Origin: Pontivivens nitratireducens
Lineage (GTDB): Bacteria; Pseudomonadota; Alphaproteobacteria; Rhodobacterales; Rhodobacteraceae
Assembly: GCF_014235845.1 (NCBI RefSeq)
Contig: NZ_JACJUQ010000006.1
Coordinates: 62,001-126,000 of the forward strand
Direction: 5' to 3'
Length of the DNA stretch: 64,000 bases
In this document: one piece after another, positions 1-8,456 of the stretch
Layout of the letters: every line of letters starts with the position of its first letter
How positions within the stretch are numbered: the first letter of the stretch is position 1
Made by a program: the position numbers and the translations under genes
The notes under the pieces: model-generated
Seen by the model: only the letters and a program-made list of their open reading frames with translations
What the model was told of the DNA's origin: nothing
Database searches by the model: none

Positions 1-702
1 CATTTCACGGACCTGCGCGCCGCCCGCGATCTTGCGCAGGGCATTGGCCAGCCCCATGGGATCTCGGGCGATTTCCGCCCCCATCCGGTCGGCGGAATAT
101 TCCCGCGTGCGGCTGATCAGCATCTGGATCATCATCGCGGCCAGGGGTGCCAGCAGCACCGCCGCGATCATGCCGATCCCGCTCAACGCCCCACGCTCCC
201 GGTTGCCACCGCCAAAGAACAGCCCGAACTGCGCCAGCATCGAGATCGCCCCCCCGATGGTGGCCGCGATGGTCATGATCAACGTGTCGTGGTTCTTGAT
301 ATGCGCCAGCTCATGCGCGATGACGCCGCGCACCTCATCGGGGGACAGGCTGCGCAACAGACCCGCCGTCACCGCCACCGCCGCGTTTTCCGGGTTGCGC
401 CCGGTGGCAAAGGCATTCGGCTGCGCCTCGTTGATCAGATAGATCTTGGGCATCGGCAGATCGGCGTTGCGCGACAATTCCTGCACCATCTGGAACACTT
501 CGGGGATCGAGGCGCGGGTGACAGGCTGCGCGCCGTGCATCCTCAGCATCGCCTTGTCGGAATTCCACCATGCGAATGCGTTGGTCGCGACGGCGAAACC
601 CAGCGCGATCAGCATCCCCAACTGCCCGCCGATCAGATAGCCCACACCCATGAACAGGGCCGTCAGCCCCGCCAGCAGCAGACCCGTCTTGAAGTAGTTC
701 AT
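1..702 (-). CDS. htpX: Protease HtpX homolog (3' end outside window)
   Basis: Membrane-bound M48 zinc metalloprotease that degrades misfolded membrane proteins at the cytoplasmic membrane. The visible 234 residues start with two hydrophobic segments (about residues 5-45). The zinc motif HELAH (in [13 protein letters not shown]) follows at mid-protein, then two further hydrophobic stretches, and then SRTREYSAD with the third metal ligand Glu. Family members are about 290 residues, so roughly the last 55-60 residues lie left of position 1. The start chosen is the ATG read from 702 down, which gives the usual N-terminus. It is divergent from the small gene at 794. Family assignment is very secure. 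Confidence 0.95.
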   Translation of the reverse strand, partial: MNYFKTGLLLAGLTALFMGVGYLIGGQLGMLIALGFAVATNAFAWWNSDKAMLRMHGAQPVTRASIPEVFQMVQELSRNADLPMPKIYLINEAQPNAFATGRNPENAAVAVTAGLLRSLSPDEVRGVIAHELAHIKNHDTLIMTIAATIGGAISMLAQFGLFFGGGNRERGALSGIGMIAAVLLAPLAAMMIQMLISRTREYSADRMGAEIARDPMGLANALRKIAGGAQVREM

Positions 703-756
703 CGCCGTGACCCCTTGCGTCCGAAACTCGGTGGAACATATGCAGTATAGGCACCT

Positions 757-792
757 CCCGATAGGAGATGTAGGCCCGATAGGAGATGTAGG
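757..792 (+). repeat. Perfect 18-bp tandem duplication carrying a Shine-Dalgarno
   Basis: Two identical 18-bp units lie end to end at 757-774 and 775-792. Each contains AGGAG. The second AGGAG (781-785) lies 8 nt before the ATG at 794 and is the working ribosome binding site; the first is a spare copy. This is directly visible in the sequence. It looks like a recent slippage duplication in the leader of the SdhAF4-like gene, between it and the divergent htpX. Confidence 0.9.
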
Positions 793-793
793 A

Positions 794-979
794 ATGACCG
801 ACGATCCCGAAAAGACCGCCCGCCTGCGCGCCGCCGCGACCCGCGCCCTGGCCGAGGCCGAGGACCGCAAGCGGGCCACGCCGCCGCTGGATCTGCCCGA
901 GGAACTGGGTGGCCGCGACGGGCCCGAGCCGATCCGCTTCGGTGATTGGGAGAAGAAGGGCATCACCTGCGACTTTTGA
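794..979 (+). CDS. DUF1674 / SdhAF4-like succinate dehydrogenase assembly factor
   Basis: Small 61-residue protein of the DUF1674 family, homologous to mitochondrial SDHAF4, which assists flavinylated SdhA assembly. The C-terminal signature [12 protein letters not shown] followed by a final CDF is the family hallmark. The N-terminal half is charged and probably helical. The start at 794 is preferred over an upstream in-frame ATG at 707 because of the AGGAG at 781-785 and the usual family length. It lies 30 nt before gabD on the same strand. Confidence 0.88.
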   Translation: MTDDPEKTARLRAAATRALAEAEDRKRATPPLDLPEELGGRDGPEPIRFGDWEKKGITCDF

Positions 980-1009
980 ACCAATGAAACCGACCGCCGG
1001 GAGGGCACC

Positions 1010-2464
1010 ATGAAACTCGACAACTCGAAACTGTTCGTCACGAAATCCTATATCGACGGGGCGTGGACCGATGCGGATGGCGGTGCCACCTTCGACGTGA
1101 CCAACCCGGTGGATGACAGCGTGATCGCGCAGGTTGCCGATCTGGGCCGGACCGAGGTCGCCCGCGCCATCGACGCCGCGGATGCCGCACAGGCCGACTG
1201 GGCCGCGAAACTCGCCTCGGAACGCTACTCGATCCTGATGGAATGGTATCGCCTGATCATGGAAAATCAGGAGGATCTGGCCAGGATCATCACCGCCGAG
1301 ATGGGCAAACCGCTCAAGGAAGCGCGCGGTGAGGTCGCTTACGGCGCGTCCTTCATCCAGTGGTTCGCTGAGGAGGCGAAGCGCATCTACGGCGACACCA
1401 TCCCGCCGCATCAGGCGGACAAGCGTATCGTGGTCATCAAGCAGCCCGTGGGCGTCGTCGGCTCGATCACGCCGTGGAACTTCCCGCTCGCGATGATCAC
1501 GCGCAAGCTGGCCCCCGGTCTGGCCGCAGGCTGCACGGTTGTCGCCCGGCCCGCCGAACTGACCCCGCTGACCGCGCTGGCCCTGGCCGAACTGGCCGAA
1601 CAGGCAGGCTTTCCCAAGGGCGTGTTCAATGTCGTCACCGGGTCCGACAGCTCCGCCATCGGCAAGGAGCTGTGCGAGAACGACAAGGTGCGCAAGATTA
1701 CCTTCACCGGCTCCACCCGCGTCGGCTCGATCCTGATGGAACAATGCGCCGGCACTATCAAGAAGATGAGCCTTGAGCTGGGCGGCAACGCCCCGTTCCT
1801 CGTATTCGACGACGCCGATATCGACGCCGCGATCGAAGGCGCGATGATCTGCAAGTTCCGCAACGCTGGCCAGACCTGCGTCTGCGCGAACCGCATCTAT
1901 GTGCAGTCGGGCGTCTATGATGAATTCTCGCGCAAGCTGGCCGAACGGGTCGCGGCGATGAAGGTCGGCGACGGCATGCAGGAGGGCACGGATATCGGCC
2001 CCCTGATCTCGACCGATGCGGTAAAGAAGGTGCAGACCCACCTGGATGACGCCGTGTCCAAGGGCGCGACAATCATCGAGGGCGGCACGAAAAGCGACAA
2101 GGGCGGTACCTTCTTCACCCCCACCGTCGTCACCGGCATGTCGCAGGACATGCAGATCGCGGATGAGGAAACCTTCGGCCCGGTGGCCCCCCTGTTCAAG
2201 TTCGAGACGGAGGAAGAGGGCATCGCCCTGGCCAACGACACGGTCTTCGGTCTCGCCGCCTATTACTATACTCGCGACATCGGTCGGGTCTGGCGTGTGG
2301 GTGAGGCGCTGGAATACGGCATCGTCGGCCTGAACACCGGCCTGATCTCGACGGAGGTCGCGCCCTTCGGTGGCGTCAAGCAATCCGGCCTCGGCCGCGA
2401 GGGCTCGAAATACGGCATCGAGGAATATCTGGAGATCAAGTACATGTGCATGGGCGGCATCTGA
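1010..2464 (+). CDS. gabD: NAD(P)-dependent succinate-semialdehyde dehydrogenase
   Basis: Oxidises succinate semialdehyde to succinate in the GABA shunt; cytosolic aldehyde dehydrogenase superfamily. The 484 residues match the GabD length. Visible motifs are [19 protein letters not shown] (nucleotide-binding region), FTGSTRVG, the general-base Glu in LELGGNAP, and the nucleophile in [11 protein letters not shown]. The Cys-x-Cys arrangement is the redox-sensitive pair known from GabD. GGGAGG lies 5 nt before the ATG. Related semialdehyde dehydrogenases (glutarate semialdehyde) share these motifs, so substrate identity is likely rather than certain. Confidence 0.88.
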   Translation: MKLDNSKLFVTKSYIDGAWTDADGGATFDVTNPVDDSVIAQVADLGRTEVARAIDAADAAQADWAAKLASERYSILMEWYRLIMENQEDLARIITAEMGKPLKEARGEVAYGASFIQWFAEEAKRIYGDTIPPHQADKRIVVIKQPVGVVGSITPWNFPLAMITRKLAPGLAAGCTVVARPAELTPLTALALAELAEQAGFPKGVFNVVTGSDSSAIGKELCENDKVRKITFTGSTRVGSILMEQCAGTIKKMSLELGGNAPFLVFDDADIDAAIEGAMICKFRNAGQTCVCANRIYVQSGVYDEFSRKLAERVAAMKVGDGMQEGTDIGPLISTDAVKKVQTHLDDAVSKGATIIEGGTKSDKGGTFFTPTVVTGMSQDMQIADEETFGPVAPLFKFETEEEGIALANDTVFGLAAYYYTRDIGRVWRVGEALEYGIVGLNTGLISTEVAPFGGVKQSGLGREGSKYGIEEYLEIKYMCMGGI

Positions 2465-2482
2465 TCCGTTCACTTTCCTCAA

Positions 2483-2536
2483 ATATCCCCGCCGGAGGCA
2501 TCGGACCACAAGGGTCGGAACCTCCAGCGGGGATAT
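2483..2536 (+). terminator. Long nested hairpin between gabD and tsaD
   Basis: The arms 2483-2498 and 2521-2536 are complementary at 15 of 16 positions (only C2493/A2526 fails to pair). Inside the loop, GACC (2504-2507) can pair with GGTC (2513-2516). No T-run follows, so it may be a Rho-type or processing hairpin, or a copy of an intergenic palindromic repeat, rather than a classical terminator. It begins 19 nt after the gabD stop codon and separates two co-directional genes. Confidence 0.65.
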
Positions 2537-2587
2537 CGCGGCGAATCCGAAATGGACGCCCCGCGCGCCAGCCTTTAGGCAACGCCC

Positions 2588-3658
2588 ATGACCCTGATCC
2601 TTGGCATAGAATCGAGCTGTGACGATACAGCGGCCGCCGTCGTCGGCGCGGATCGCGTGATCCTGTCCAATCGGGTGTTCTCGCAAACCGATCTGCATGC
2701 CGATTTCGGCGGCATCGTGCCCGAGATTGCCGCCCGTGCCCATGCCGAACGGCTCGACATCGTGGCGGAGGCAGCGCTGGCAGAGGCGGACGTGACGCTG
2801 TCCGACATCGACTTGATTGCCGTCACCGCCGGCCCCGGCCTGATCGGCGGTGTATTGTCGGGCGTGATGTTCGCCAAGGGGCTGGCCGACGGATCGGGCA
2901 AGCCGCTGATCGGTGTCAATCACCTGGCCGGACATGCCCTGACACCGCGCCTAACGGACGGGGTGCCGTTTCCCTATCTGATGTTGCTGGTCTCGGGCGG
3001 GCATTGCCAGTTCCTCGCCGTGACCGGCCCTGACGATTTCACCCGCATGGGCAGCACCATCGACGATGCCCCCGGTGAGGCATTTGACAAGACGGCCAAG
3101 CTGCTGGGCCTGCCGCAGCCCGGCGGCCCGTTGGTGGAGGCGGAGGCCGCCAACGGCGATCCGCGCCGGTTCGCCTTCCCCCGGCCACTGCTGGATCGAC
3201 CGGGTTGCGACATGAGCTTTTCAGGACTGAAAACCGCTCTGCGCCGCGCCCGCGACATGATCGTCGAGGAAAGGGGCGGTATCACCCGACAGGACCGGGC
3301 CGATCTGTGCGCCAGCTTTCAACAGGCCGTGGCGGATGTGCTGGCCAGAAAGACCGCGCGCGCGCTGGCGGCCTTCACCGAACTGCACGGTGCCAGCACC
3401 ATCGCCGTGGCGGGCGGTGTCGCGGCCAATGCCACGATCCGCGCCGGATTGCAGCGTGCGGCGGATGAGGCGGGCTTTACCTTCATCGCGCCGCCCTTGA
3501 AACTGTGCACGGATAATGGCGCCATGATCGCCTGGGCCGGGTGGGAGAGGTTCGACGCCGGTCTGACCGAGGACACCCTGACCGCCCGCCCGCGCTGGCC
3601 GCTCGACAAAACCGCCGTACCGATGCTCGGTTCCGGCAAGAAAGGCGCGAAAGCCTGA
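2588..3658 (+). CDS. tsaD: tRNA N6-adenosine threonylcarbamoyltransferase
   Basis: Transfers the threonylcarbamoyl group to A37 of ANN-decoding tRNAs (t6A), together with TsaB/TsaE. The 356-residue protein begins with the ASKHA-fold [10 protein letters not shown] motif. It carries the metal-binding HxxxH ([11 protein letters not shown]) near residue 114, VSGGHCQF, and the C-terminal [12 protein letters not shown] and [12 protein letters not shown] motifs. It is essential in most bacteria. It is followed by the YciI gene after 11 nt. Confidence 0.97.
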   Translation: MTLILGIESSCDDTAAAVVGADRVILSNRVFSQTDLHADFGGIVPEIAARAHAERLDIVAEAALAEADVTLSDIDLIAVTAGPGLIGGVLSGVMFAKGLADGSGKPLIGVNHLAGHALTPRLTDGVPFPYLMLLVSGGHCQFLAVTGPDDFTRMGSTIDDAPGEAFDKTAKLLGLPQPGGPLVEAEAANGDPRRFAFPRPLLDRPGCDMSFSGLKTALRRARDMIVEERGGITRQDRADLCASFQQAVADVLARKTARALAAFTELHGASTIAVAGGVAANATIRAGLQRAADEAGFTFIAPPLKLCTDNGAMIAWAGWERFDAGLTEDTLTARPRWPLDKTAVPMLGSGKKGAKA

Positions 3659-3669
3659 GAGGAAACACC

Positions 3670-3945
3670 ATGTTCTATGCGATCTTTGCCCATGACAAAC
3701 CCGGCGCGCTGGAAACGCGCAAGGCCAACCGCGATGCGCACCTCGCCTATATCGCCCAGACAGGGGTTGTGGCACAGGCGGGCCCCTTGCTCGACGCGCA
3801 GGGTGATATGGCCGGTTCCCTGGTGATTCTGGACGTTGCCGATATGGATGCGGCGCATGCATGGGCCGATGCCGATCCCTATGCCCGCGCGGGTCTGTTC
3901 GCCTCGGTCGATATTCACCCGTGGAAGCGGGTCATTGGGGGCTGA
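3670..3945 (+). CDS. YciI family protein
   Basis: 91-residue YciI/YCII-related protein with the ferredoxin-like alpha/beta fold of the dimeric alpha+beta barrel class. Visible family features are the N-terminal FYAIFAHDKPG, the R-x2-H of ANRDAHL, GPLLDAQGDMAGS in the middle, and the C-terminal ADADPYARAGLF-x-SVDIHPW. The GAGAGGAAAC leader and the family length put the start at 3670, not at the longer in-frame start at 3541. The biochemical role of the family is mostly unknown. Its TGA is followed one base later by the ATG of the EVE gene, so the two are co-translated. Confidence 0.9.
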   Translation: MFYAIFAHDKPGALETRKANRDAHLAYIAQTGVVAQAGPLLDAQGDMAGSLVILDVADMDAAHAWADADPYARAGLFASVDIHPWKRVIGG

Positions 3946-3946
3946 C

Positions 3947-4366
3947 ATGGCATATTGGCTGTTCAAATCCGAGCCGAACACATGGGGCTGGGACGATCAG
4001 GTCGCCAAGGGCGACGAAGGTGAGGAATGGGACGGTGTGCGCAACTATCAGGCGCGCAACAACATGCGCGCCATGAAGATCGGCGACAGGGGCTTCTTCT
4101 ACCACTCGATTGATCAGAAGCGTGTCGTCGGCGTGGTCGAGGTCATCGCCGAGGCACATCCCGACAGCAAGGCCGACGACGACCGGTGGGAATGCGTGGA
4201 CATCAAGGCGATCGCCCCCTTCCCGCGGCCCGTCACGCTTCAGGATTGCAAGGACGATCCGCGGCTGTCCGACATGATCCTCGTGAACAATTCCCGCCTG
4301 TCCGTGCAACCCGTCACGGAGGAGGAATGGCGGATCGTTTGCGATCTGGGCGGTTACAAGGATTAA
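3947..4366 (+). CDS. EVE domain-containing protein
   Basis: 139-residue stand-alone EVE (PUA-like) protein. It starts YWLFKSEPNTWGWDDQ and continues with WDGVRNYQARNNMRAMKIGD and FFYHS, all typical of the family. EVE/YTH-like folds bind modified bases in DNA or RNA; no target is established for this housekeeping-associated type. It is immediately downstream of the YciI gene and convergent with the cyclo-ligase gene at 4531. The in-frame start at 3836 is rejected because it would overlap the YciI gene by over 100 nt. Confidence 0.9.
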   Translation: MAYWLFKSEPNTWGWDDQVAKGDEGEEWDGVRNYQARNNMRAMKIGDRGFFYHSIDQKRVVGVVEVIAEAHPDSKADDDRWECVDIKAIAPFPRPVTLQDCKDDPRLSDMILVNNSRLSVQPVTEEEWRIVCDLGGYKD

Positions 4367-4530
4367 GCGGCGAGGGTCAGGTTAGCAGACGGTTCATCGC
4401 GCCGCTGATTGGTCAGAGACCTGCGCGGTCAGGAAGCGCCTGAGCGATTGGCGCAACCTCGCCCTTCTGACTGGGATGAACGGCGCGGGTGCGAACGGGG
4501 AAATGTCCGTCTGATGTGGAAGGTGTCGGT

Positions 4531-5184
4531 TCAGGTCCTGTGGCGCATAGACCCATCGGACAGTACGACACTGTCCATGGGAATGTCCCACGGCATCGGA
4601 AAGATCGTGGGGATCACGCAATCCGCAAACCCGACGCCGATCACCCTCGGCGCGGGGTTGAGGTCGCACAGCGTCCGGTCGTAATAGCCGCCACCATTGC
4701 CCAGCCTGAAGCATCCCCCGTCGACCCCCAACAGGGGTGAGATCACGACATCCGGCGCCGCCTCCACCCCGTGAGCAGGCACCGGAATACCCCAGATACC
4801 ACGTGCCATCGCGCAGCCCGGCGACCAGGCCCGGAATACCAGCGGCGCGTCCTTCGCGATTACGACGGGAAGCAGAACCGTCGCACCTGCCTCATGCGCC
4901 GCCACCATCCAGTCGCGCAGATCGGGTTCGCCTCGAATGGGCCAGTAGGCGGCGATCCTCATCCCCGGATGCGGCGTCACGATCGTATCGAGGGCGGTGC
5001 GCAGATCGCGCGTCACGGCGTCACGATCCGGGCTGCTCACGGCGCGCCGTGCCTGCATCAGACGGGTGCGTTCGGCTTTGCGAAAGCAGGCAACATCGCG
5101 CATCGTGCCCGGATCAACCGGTTTTCCCCCGACCAGAAGATGGGCCATGCAGGGGGCCGAACCGCCGGTATCGTCATCCTGCAT
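4531..5184 (-). CDS. ygfA: 5-formyltetrahydrofolate cyclo-ligase
   Basis: Converts 5-formyl-THF to 5,10-methenyl-THF with ATP; cytosolic folate salvage. The 217-residue protein has the N-terminal FRKAERTRLMQARRAVSS helix, a Tyr-Trp-Pro segment (AAYWPIRGEPD), and the diagnostic GCFRLGNGGGYYDRTL near residue 165. The start at 5184 is chosen because AAGGAGG sits just upstream; the ATG at 5223 has no comparable site. It lies directly downstream of a candidate 6S RNA, the same ssrS-ygfA arrangement known in many proteobacteria. Confidence 0.93.
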   Translation of the reverse strand: MQDDDTGGSAPCMAHLLVGGKPVDPGTMRDVACFRKAERTRLMQARRAVSSPDRDAVTRDLRTALDTIVTPHPGMRIAAYWPIRGEPDLRDWMVAAHEAGATVLLPVVIAKDAPLVFRAWSPGCAMARGIWGIPVPAHGVEAAPDVVISPLLGVDGGCFRLGNGGGYYDRTLCDLNPAPRVIGVGFADCVIPTIFPMPWDIPMDSVVLSDGSMRHRT

Positions 5185-5224
5185 CCTCGCCTCCTTCGGT
5201 TCCACGTGGCCTGTACGAATCACG

Positions 5225-5378
5225 ATACCGCTGGTGTGAAGCTTGTCCAGAACGGCGCGCGGCCCCGTCTCTCGCGGTTGCCTTGGTCAAGGAAAGCCCG
5301 CAGGCGCAAGGTCTGCCACCCGCGCGGGGCGATAGGGCCAGCGCCCCCGAAACGGCACGCACATATCCAGAGCGGTAT
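5225..5378 (-). ncRNA. ssrS: Candidate 6S RNA (ssrS)
   Basis: A 154-nt segment on the minus strand is bounded by perfectly complementary ends: ATACCGCT at 5378-5371 and AGCGGTAT at 5232-5225. Between them the sequence is GC-rich and self-complementary, with a CCTTGACCAAGG apical element reminiscent of the alphaproteobacterial 6S core. Position (just upstream of the cyclo-ligase gene, same strand) and length (about 150-160 nt) both fit 6S RNA, which sequesters the housekeeping RNA polymerase holoenzyme. Ends are approximate. No covariance model could be run. Confidence 0.62.
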
Positions 5379-5559
5379 GTTAAACGAATCCAAGGAATGA
5401 TAAGCAGAACGCCTGCTCGAACGGAGCGGTGGGGTCGGCATCTGATCGGCGTGGGGCGTGAGGCATCTGGGTGCGGCGCAACTTGCCATTTTCGGATGCC
5501 GGAATGGGACGGCGCATGCCCGCAAGTCTCTCACCTCAAGGCATATTAGGGAGGATATC

Positions 5560-6549
5560 ATGAAAATCACTGGAAAGTTCGCGGTGCTGCTCGGTTGCGT
5601 GGCCTCAATCGCCATCAGCCAGCCCGCCTTCGCAGAGATCGAGGAAACGAACCTGCGCCTGGCGCATGTCGTGAACGAAAACGATGGCTTTCACGCGGCG
5701 GCCACGCGGTTTCAGGAGCTTGTCGCGGAACGGTCGGACGGCAAGATCAGCGTCGAGGTGTTTCCGAACGCCACGCTGGGTGACGAGCGCACATTGCTCG
5801 AAGGGATGCAGATCGGCACGGTTGACATGGGCGTGATCACGAATGGCCCGGTCTCGAACTTCCTTGAGGATATGGCGGTGTTCGAAATGCCGTTCCTGTT
5901 CCCCTCGGCCGCGAAAGCCTACGAGGTTCTGGACGGGCCCATCGGACAGGAGCTTCTCGATCGTCTTTCCGAGGTGAACCTGAAGGGTCTGGCCTATGCG
6001 GAGCGTGGTTTTCGCAATCTGACCAACTCCGAACGTCCCATCAACTCGCCCGCCGATGTGCAGGGCCTCAAGGTGCGGGTCATGGAAAATCCGGTCTATA
6101 TCGACACGTTCCGTGAGCTGGGCGCCGACGCAATCCCGATGGCCTGGACCGAAGCGTTGACGGCCATGCAGCAGGGCACCATTGACGGTCAGGAAAATCC
6201 GGTTGGCGTCGTGCACTCGTTCCAGTTGAACGAAACGCAGACGAACATGACCATGACGCGGCACTCCTACGCCCCGGCGATCTTCGTGATGAGCCTTCCT
6301 GTCTGGAACAACCTTTCCGAAGAAGCGCAGGAGATCGTTCTTCAGTCTGCTCAGGAAGCAGCCGAGTACGAACGCCAGCTCAACGCCGAGCAGGAGAGCC
6401 AGCAACTCGAAGAGCTGCGCGCCTCCGGTATGAACGTGATCGACGACGCGGATCTGTCGGCCTTCTCCGAGGCTGTCGCCCCGGTCTATGTGAAGTATGG
6501 TGAGCGGTTCGGCGATTACCTGCCCCGCATTCAGGAGGCGCTCAGATAA
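5560..6549 (+). CDS. dctP: TRAP transporter substrate-binding protein (DctP family)
   Basis: Periplasmic solute receptor of a tripartite ATP-independent periplasmic transporter. The 329-residue precursor has a clear signal peptide (about residues 1-25, ending QPAFA before EIEETNLRLAHV). It shows the family body: VEVFPNATLGDERTLLEGMQIGTVD, the carboxylate-binding Arg region LKVRVMENPVY, and AMQQGTIDGQENP. DctP receptors bind organic acids through that Arg, which suits the catabolic context. GGGAGG lies 5 nt before the ATG. It is the first gene of a dctP-dctQ-dctM operon. The substrate is unknown. Confidence 0.93.
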   Translation: MKITGKFAVLLGCVASIAISQPAFAEIEETNLRLAHVVNENDGFHAAATRFQELVAERSDGKISVEVFPNATLGDERTLLEGMQIGTVDMGVITNGPVSNFLEDMAVFEMPFLFPSAAKAYEVLDGPIGQELLDRLSEVNLKGLAYAERGFRNLTNSERPINSPADVQGLKVRVMENPVYIDTFRELGADAIPMAWTEALTAMQQGTIDGQENPVGVVHSFQLNETQTNMTMTRHSYAPAIFVMSLPVWNNLSEEAQEIVLQSAQEAAEYERQLNAEQESQQLEELRASGMNVIDDADLSAFSEAVAPVYVKYGERFGDYLPRIQEALR

Positions 6550-6550
6550 C

Positions 6551-7060
6551 ATGCTCAAGCTGCTCGGGTGGGTGGATCGGATTGTCGGTGCGATTCTGGG
6601 GCCGGTTGTGGTCGCGGGCATGGTCGCGCTGACATTCGTCATATCGCTTCAGATCGTATCGCGTGTGTTCTTCACCTCGGTCACATGGACCGAGGAGGTC
6701 GCACGTTTCCTGCTGATCTGGATTACCTTCCTTGGGGCCACCCTGGCGTTTCAACAGGGCAGGCACATCGCGGTGCAACTGGCGCGCGACAGCCTGCCCG
6801 CCAACCTGCGCCGAATTGTGATCGGCGCAGGAATTCTGGTTTCGATTGCCTTTCTCGCCACCCTGACCTGGATCGGCTGGCGGTATATGGACCTTCAGAG
6901 CTTTCAGCGGTCTCCTTCGCTGCGAATTCCGATGAACAACATCTACCTCGTGATGCCGGTGGCGAGCGGATTGATGGCGGCGATGTCGTGTATCGATCTG
7001 GTCAGATTATTGTCCGGCGACACGACGATACGGGATCGAATGCGGGATGTTGTTGAATGA
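6551..7060 (+). CDS. dctQ: TRAP transporter small permease (DctQ family)
   Basis: 169-residue inner-membrane protein with four hydrophobic segments (about residues 12-35, 48-65, 88-112 and 130-150). It carries the DctQ signature TWTEEVARFLLIWITFLGAT followed by GRHIAVQL. It links the periplasmic receptor to the large permease. It starts one base after the dctP stop codon and overlaps dctM by 4 nt (ATGA), so the three subunits are translationally coupled. Confidence 0.93.
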   Translation: MLKLLGWVDRIVGAILGPVVVAGMVALTFVISLQIVSRVFFTSVTWTEEVARFLLIWITFLGATLAFQQGRHIAVQLARDSLPANLRRIVIGAGILVSIAFLATLTWIGWRYMDLQSFQRSPSLRIPMNNIYLVMPVASGLMAAMSCIDLVRLLSGDTTIRDRMRDVVE

Positions 7061-8310
7061 GCCTTGTCCTCGTCCTGCTCTTCGTCCTGTTCCTTCTGAT
7101 GGGATTGCCGGTCGCGATCGTGATCGGCGCCTCGACCATGGCCGCGCTCAATCTGGGCGATGTGCCCCTGATGGTCGTGCCACAACAGATGTTTGCAGGC
7201 ATCAACAGCTTTGCGCTGGTCGCGGTGCCGATGTTCGTTCTGGCCGGCGATATCCTCGCTCAGGGTGAGATTTCCAAGCGCCTGATCGCCTTCGCTGACA
7301 GCCTGCTTGGTTTTATCAAGGGTGGGCTGTCTGTCGTCTCGGTGCTGGCGGGGGTGTTTTTTGCCGCTATTTCCGGTTCGGGCGCCGCGACCACCGCAGC
7401 GGTCGGGGCGAGCCTCGTCCCCGAGCTGAAGCGCAAGGGCTATGACCCGGCCTCCGCCGCATCGCTGATCGCCGCTGCCGGTACCATCGGCGTGGTGATC
7501 CCGCCTTCGGTGCCCATGATCATCTACGCGGTGATCGCGCAGGAATCGGTCAAGAGCCTCTTTCTGGCCGGTTTCATCCCCGGTGTCGCAATGGGTCTTG
7601 GCCTGATGATCGTGGCCGTGATCCAGGGTTACAGGCGAGCCTATCCACGCGGCACCAGTCTTTCCCTGAAAACCATCGTTCGCACCTTTTTTGCCGCCAG
7701 CTGGGGCCTGATGGCGCCCCTGATCATCCTTGGCGGGATCTTCTCGGGCGTTTTCACGCCAAGCGAGGCGGCCGTGGTTGCCGTGAATTACGCGATCCTC
7801 GTTTCGCTGTTCATTTACCGGGATCTGACCCTGCGCGGGCTATATCGGATCATCCTGCGGGCGGGCGTTACGACGGCTGTCATACTCTTTGTCATCGCCG
7901 CCTCCTCTGTGTTGAGCTGGACATTGGCAAGCTGGCAGGTGCCCAACGCGATTGCCGCGCTTGCGCTGTCTCTCACCGACAATGTGTTCCTGCTGCTGCT
8001 GGTGGTTATGGCCCTGATCCTGATTACAGGCGTGTTTCTGGAAACGGCGAGTGCATTGATCATCCTGACACCGATGCTGCTGCCGCTTGCGGCGCAGCTG
8101 GGCATCGGGACTGTGCATTTCGGAATTATTATCGTGGTGGGCCTGGCGATCGGGATGGTGACGCCCCCCGTCGCAATCAACCTGTTCGTCGCCTCGTCCA
8201 CGACGGATCAGCCGGTTGAGCGGATTGCCCGTGCGGTCGTGCCCTACCTGGCCGTGCTGATCGTCGTCTATCTTATGATCGCCTACATCCCGGTGATTTT
8301 TGCAAGCTAG
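7057..8310 (+). CDS. dctM: TRAP transporter large permease (DctM family)
   Basis: 417-residue polytopic inner-membrane permease that uses the sodium gradient to import the ligand delivered by DctP. Family motifs are FAAISGSGAATTAAVGASLVPE and GTIGVVIPPSVPMIIYAV in the first half, FTPSEAAVVAVNYA in the middle, and GMVTPPVAINLFVASS near the C-terminus. It overlaps dctQ by 4 nt. The next transcription unit has its own promoter/operator at about 8393-8449, so the transporter is probably expressed separately. No CTAACA-type operator was found before dctP. Confidence 0.94.
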   Translation: MSLVLVLLFVLFLLMGLPVAIVIGASTMAALNLGDVPLMVVPQQMFAGINSFALVAVPMFVLAGDILAQGEISKRLIAFADSLLGFIKGGLSVVSVLAGVFFAAISGSGAATTAAVGASLVPELKRKGYDPASAASLIAAAGTIGVVIPPSVPMIIYAVIAQESVKSLFLAGFIPGVAMGLGLMIVAVIQGYRRAYPRGTSLSLKTIVRTFFAASWGLMAPLIILGGIFSGVFTPSEAAVVAVNYAILVSLFIYRDLTLRGLYRIILRAGVTTAVILFVIAASSVLSWTLASWQVPNAIAALALSLTDNVFLLLLVVMALILITGVFLETASALIILTPMLLPLAAQLGIGTVHFGIIIVVGLAIGMVTPPVAINLFVASSTTDQPVERIARAVVPYLAVLIVVYLMIAYIPVIFAS

Positions 8311-8392
8311 CCTGCGATGGGGATGTCAGCGAAGAACAGCTCATCGGGGTATTGAAAGAACATCTGGCGGGGCCTGCGGGTCAGCTCAAGAC

Positions 8393-8449
8393 TTGAGGTT
8401 TGCGTTCCACTTCGCTAATAATCTAACAAATGTTAGATTATTAGCGAAG
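8393..8449 (+). promoter_or_regulatory. Promoter with 40-bp palindromic operator (site 1)
   Basis: The core operator CTAACA-AA-TGTTAG is at 8423-8436. It is extended to perfect 19-bp arms, 8410-8428 and 8431-8449, separated by two bases. A plausible promoter is TTGAGG (8393-8398), 18-bp spacer, AATAAT (8417-8422), which places the operator over the transcription start. An alternative -10 is TAGATT (8434-8439), with a weak -35. The palindrome ends 7 nt before the CoA-transferase start codon, so it would also form a hairpin in the mRNA leader and cover the place where a Shine-Dalgarno is expected. Confidence 0.8.
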
Positions 8450-8456
8450 AGCATAG

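Noticed and set aside
335-2935. Long open frame (866 codons) on the minus strand across gabD and tsaD
   Set aside because: It is antisense to two well-conserved genes, has low-complexity composition rich in Arg/Asp/Gly/His and no recognisable domain. GC-rich codon bias commonly opens such shadow frames.
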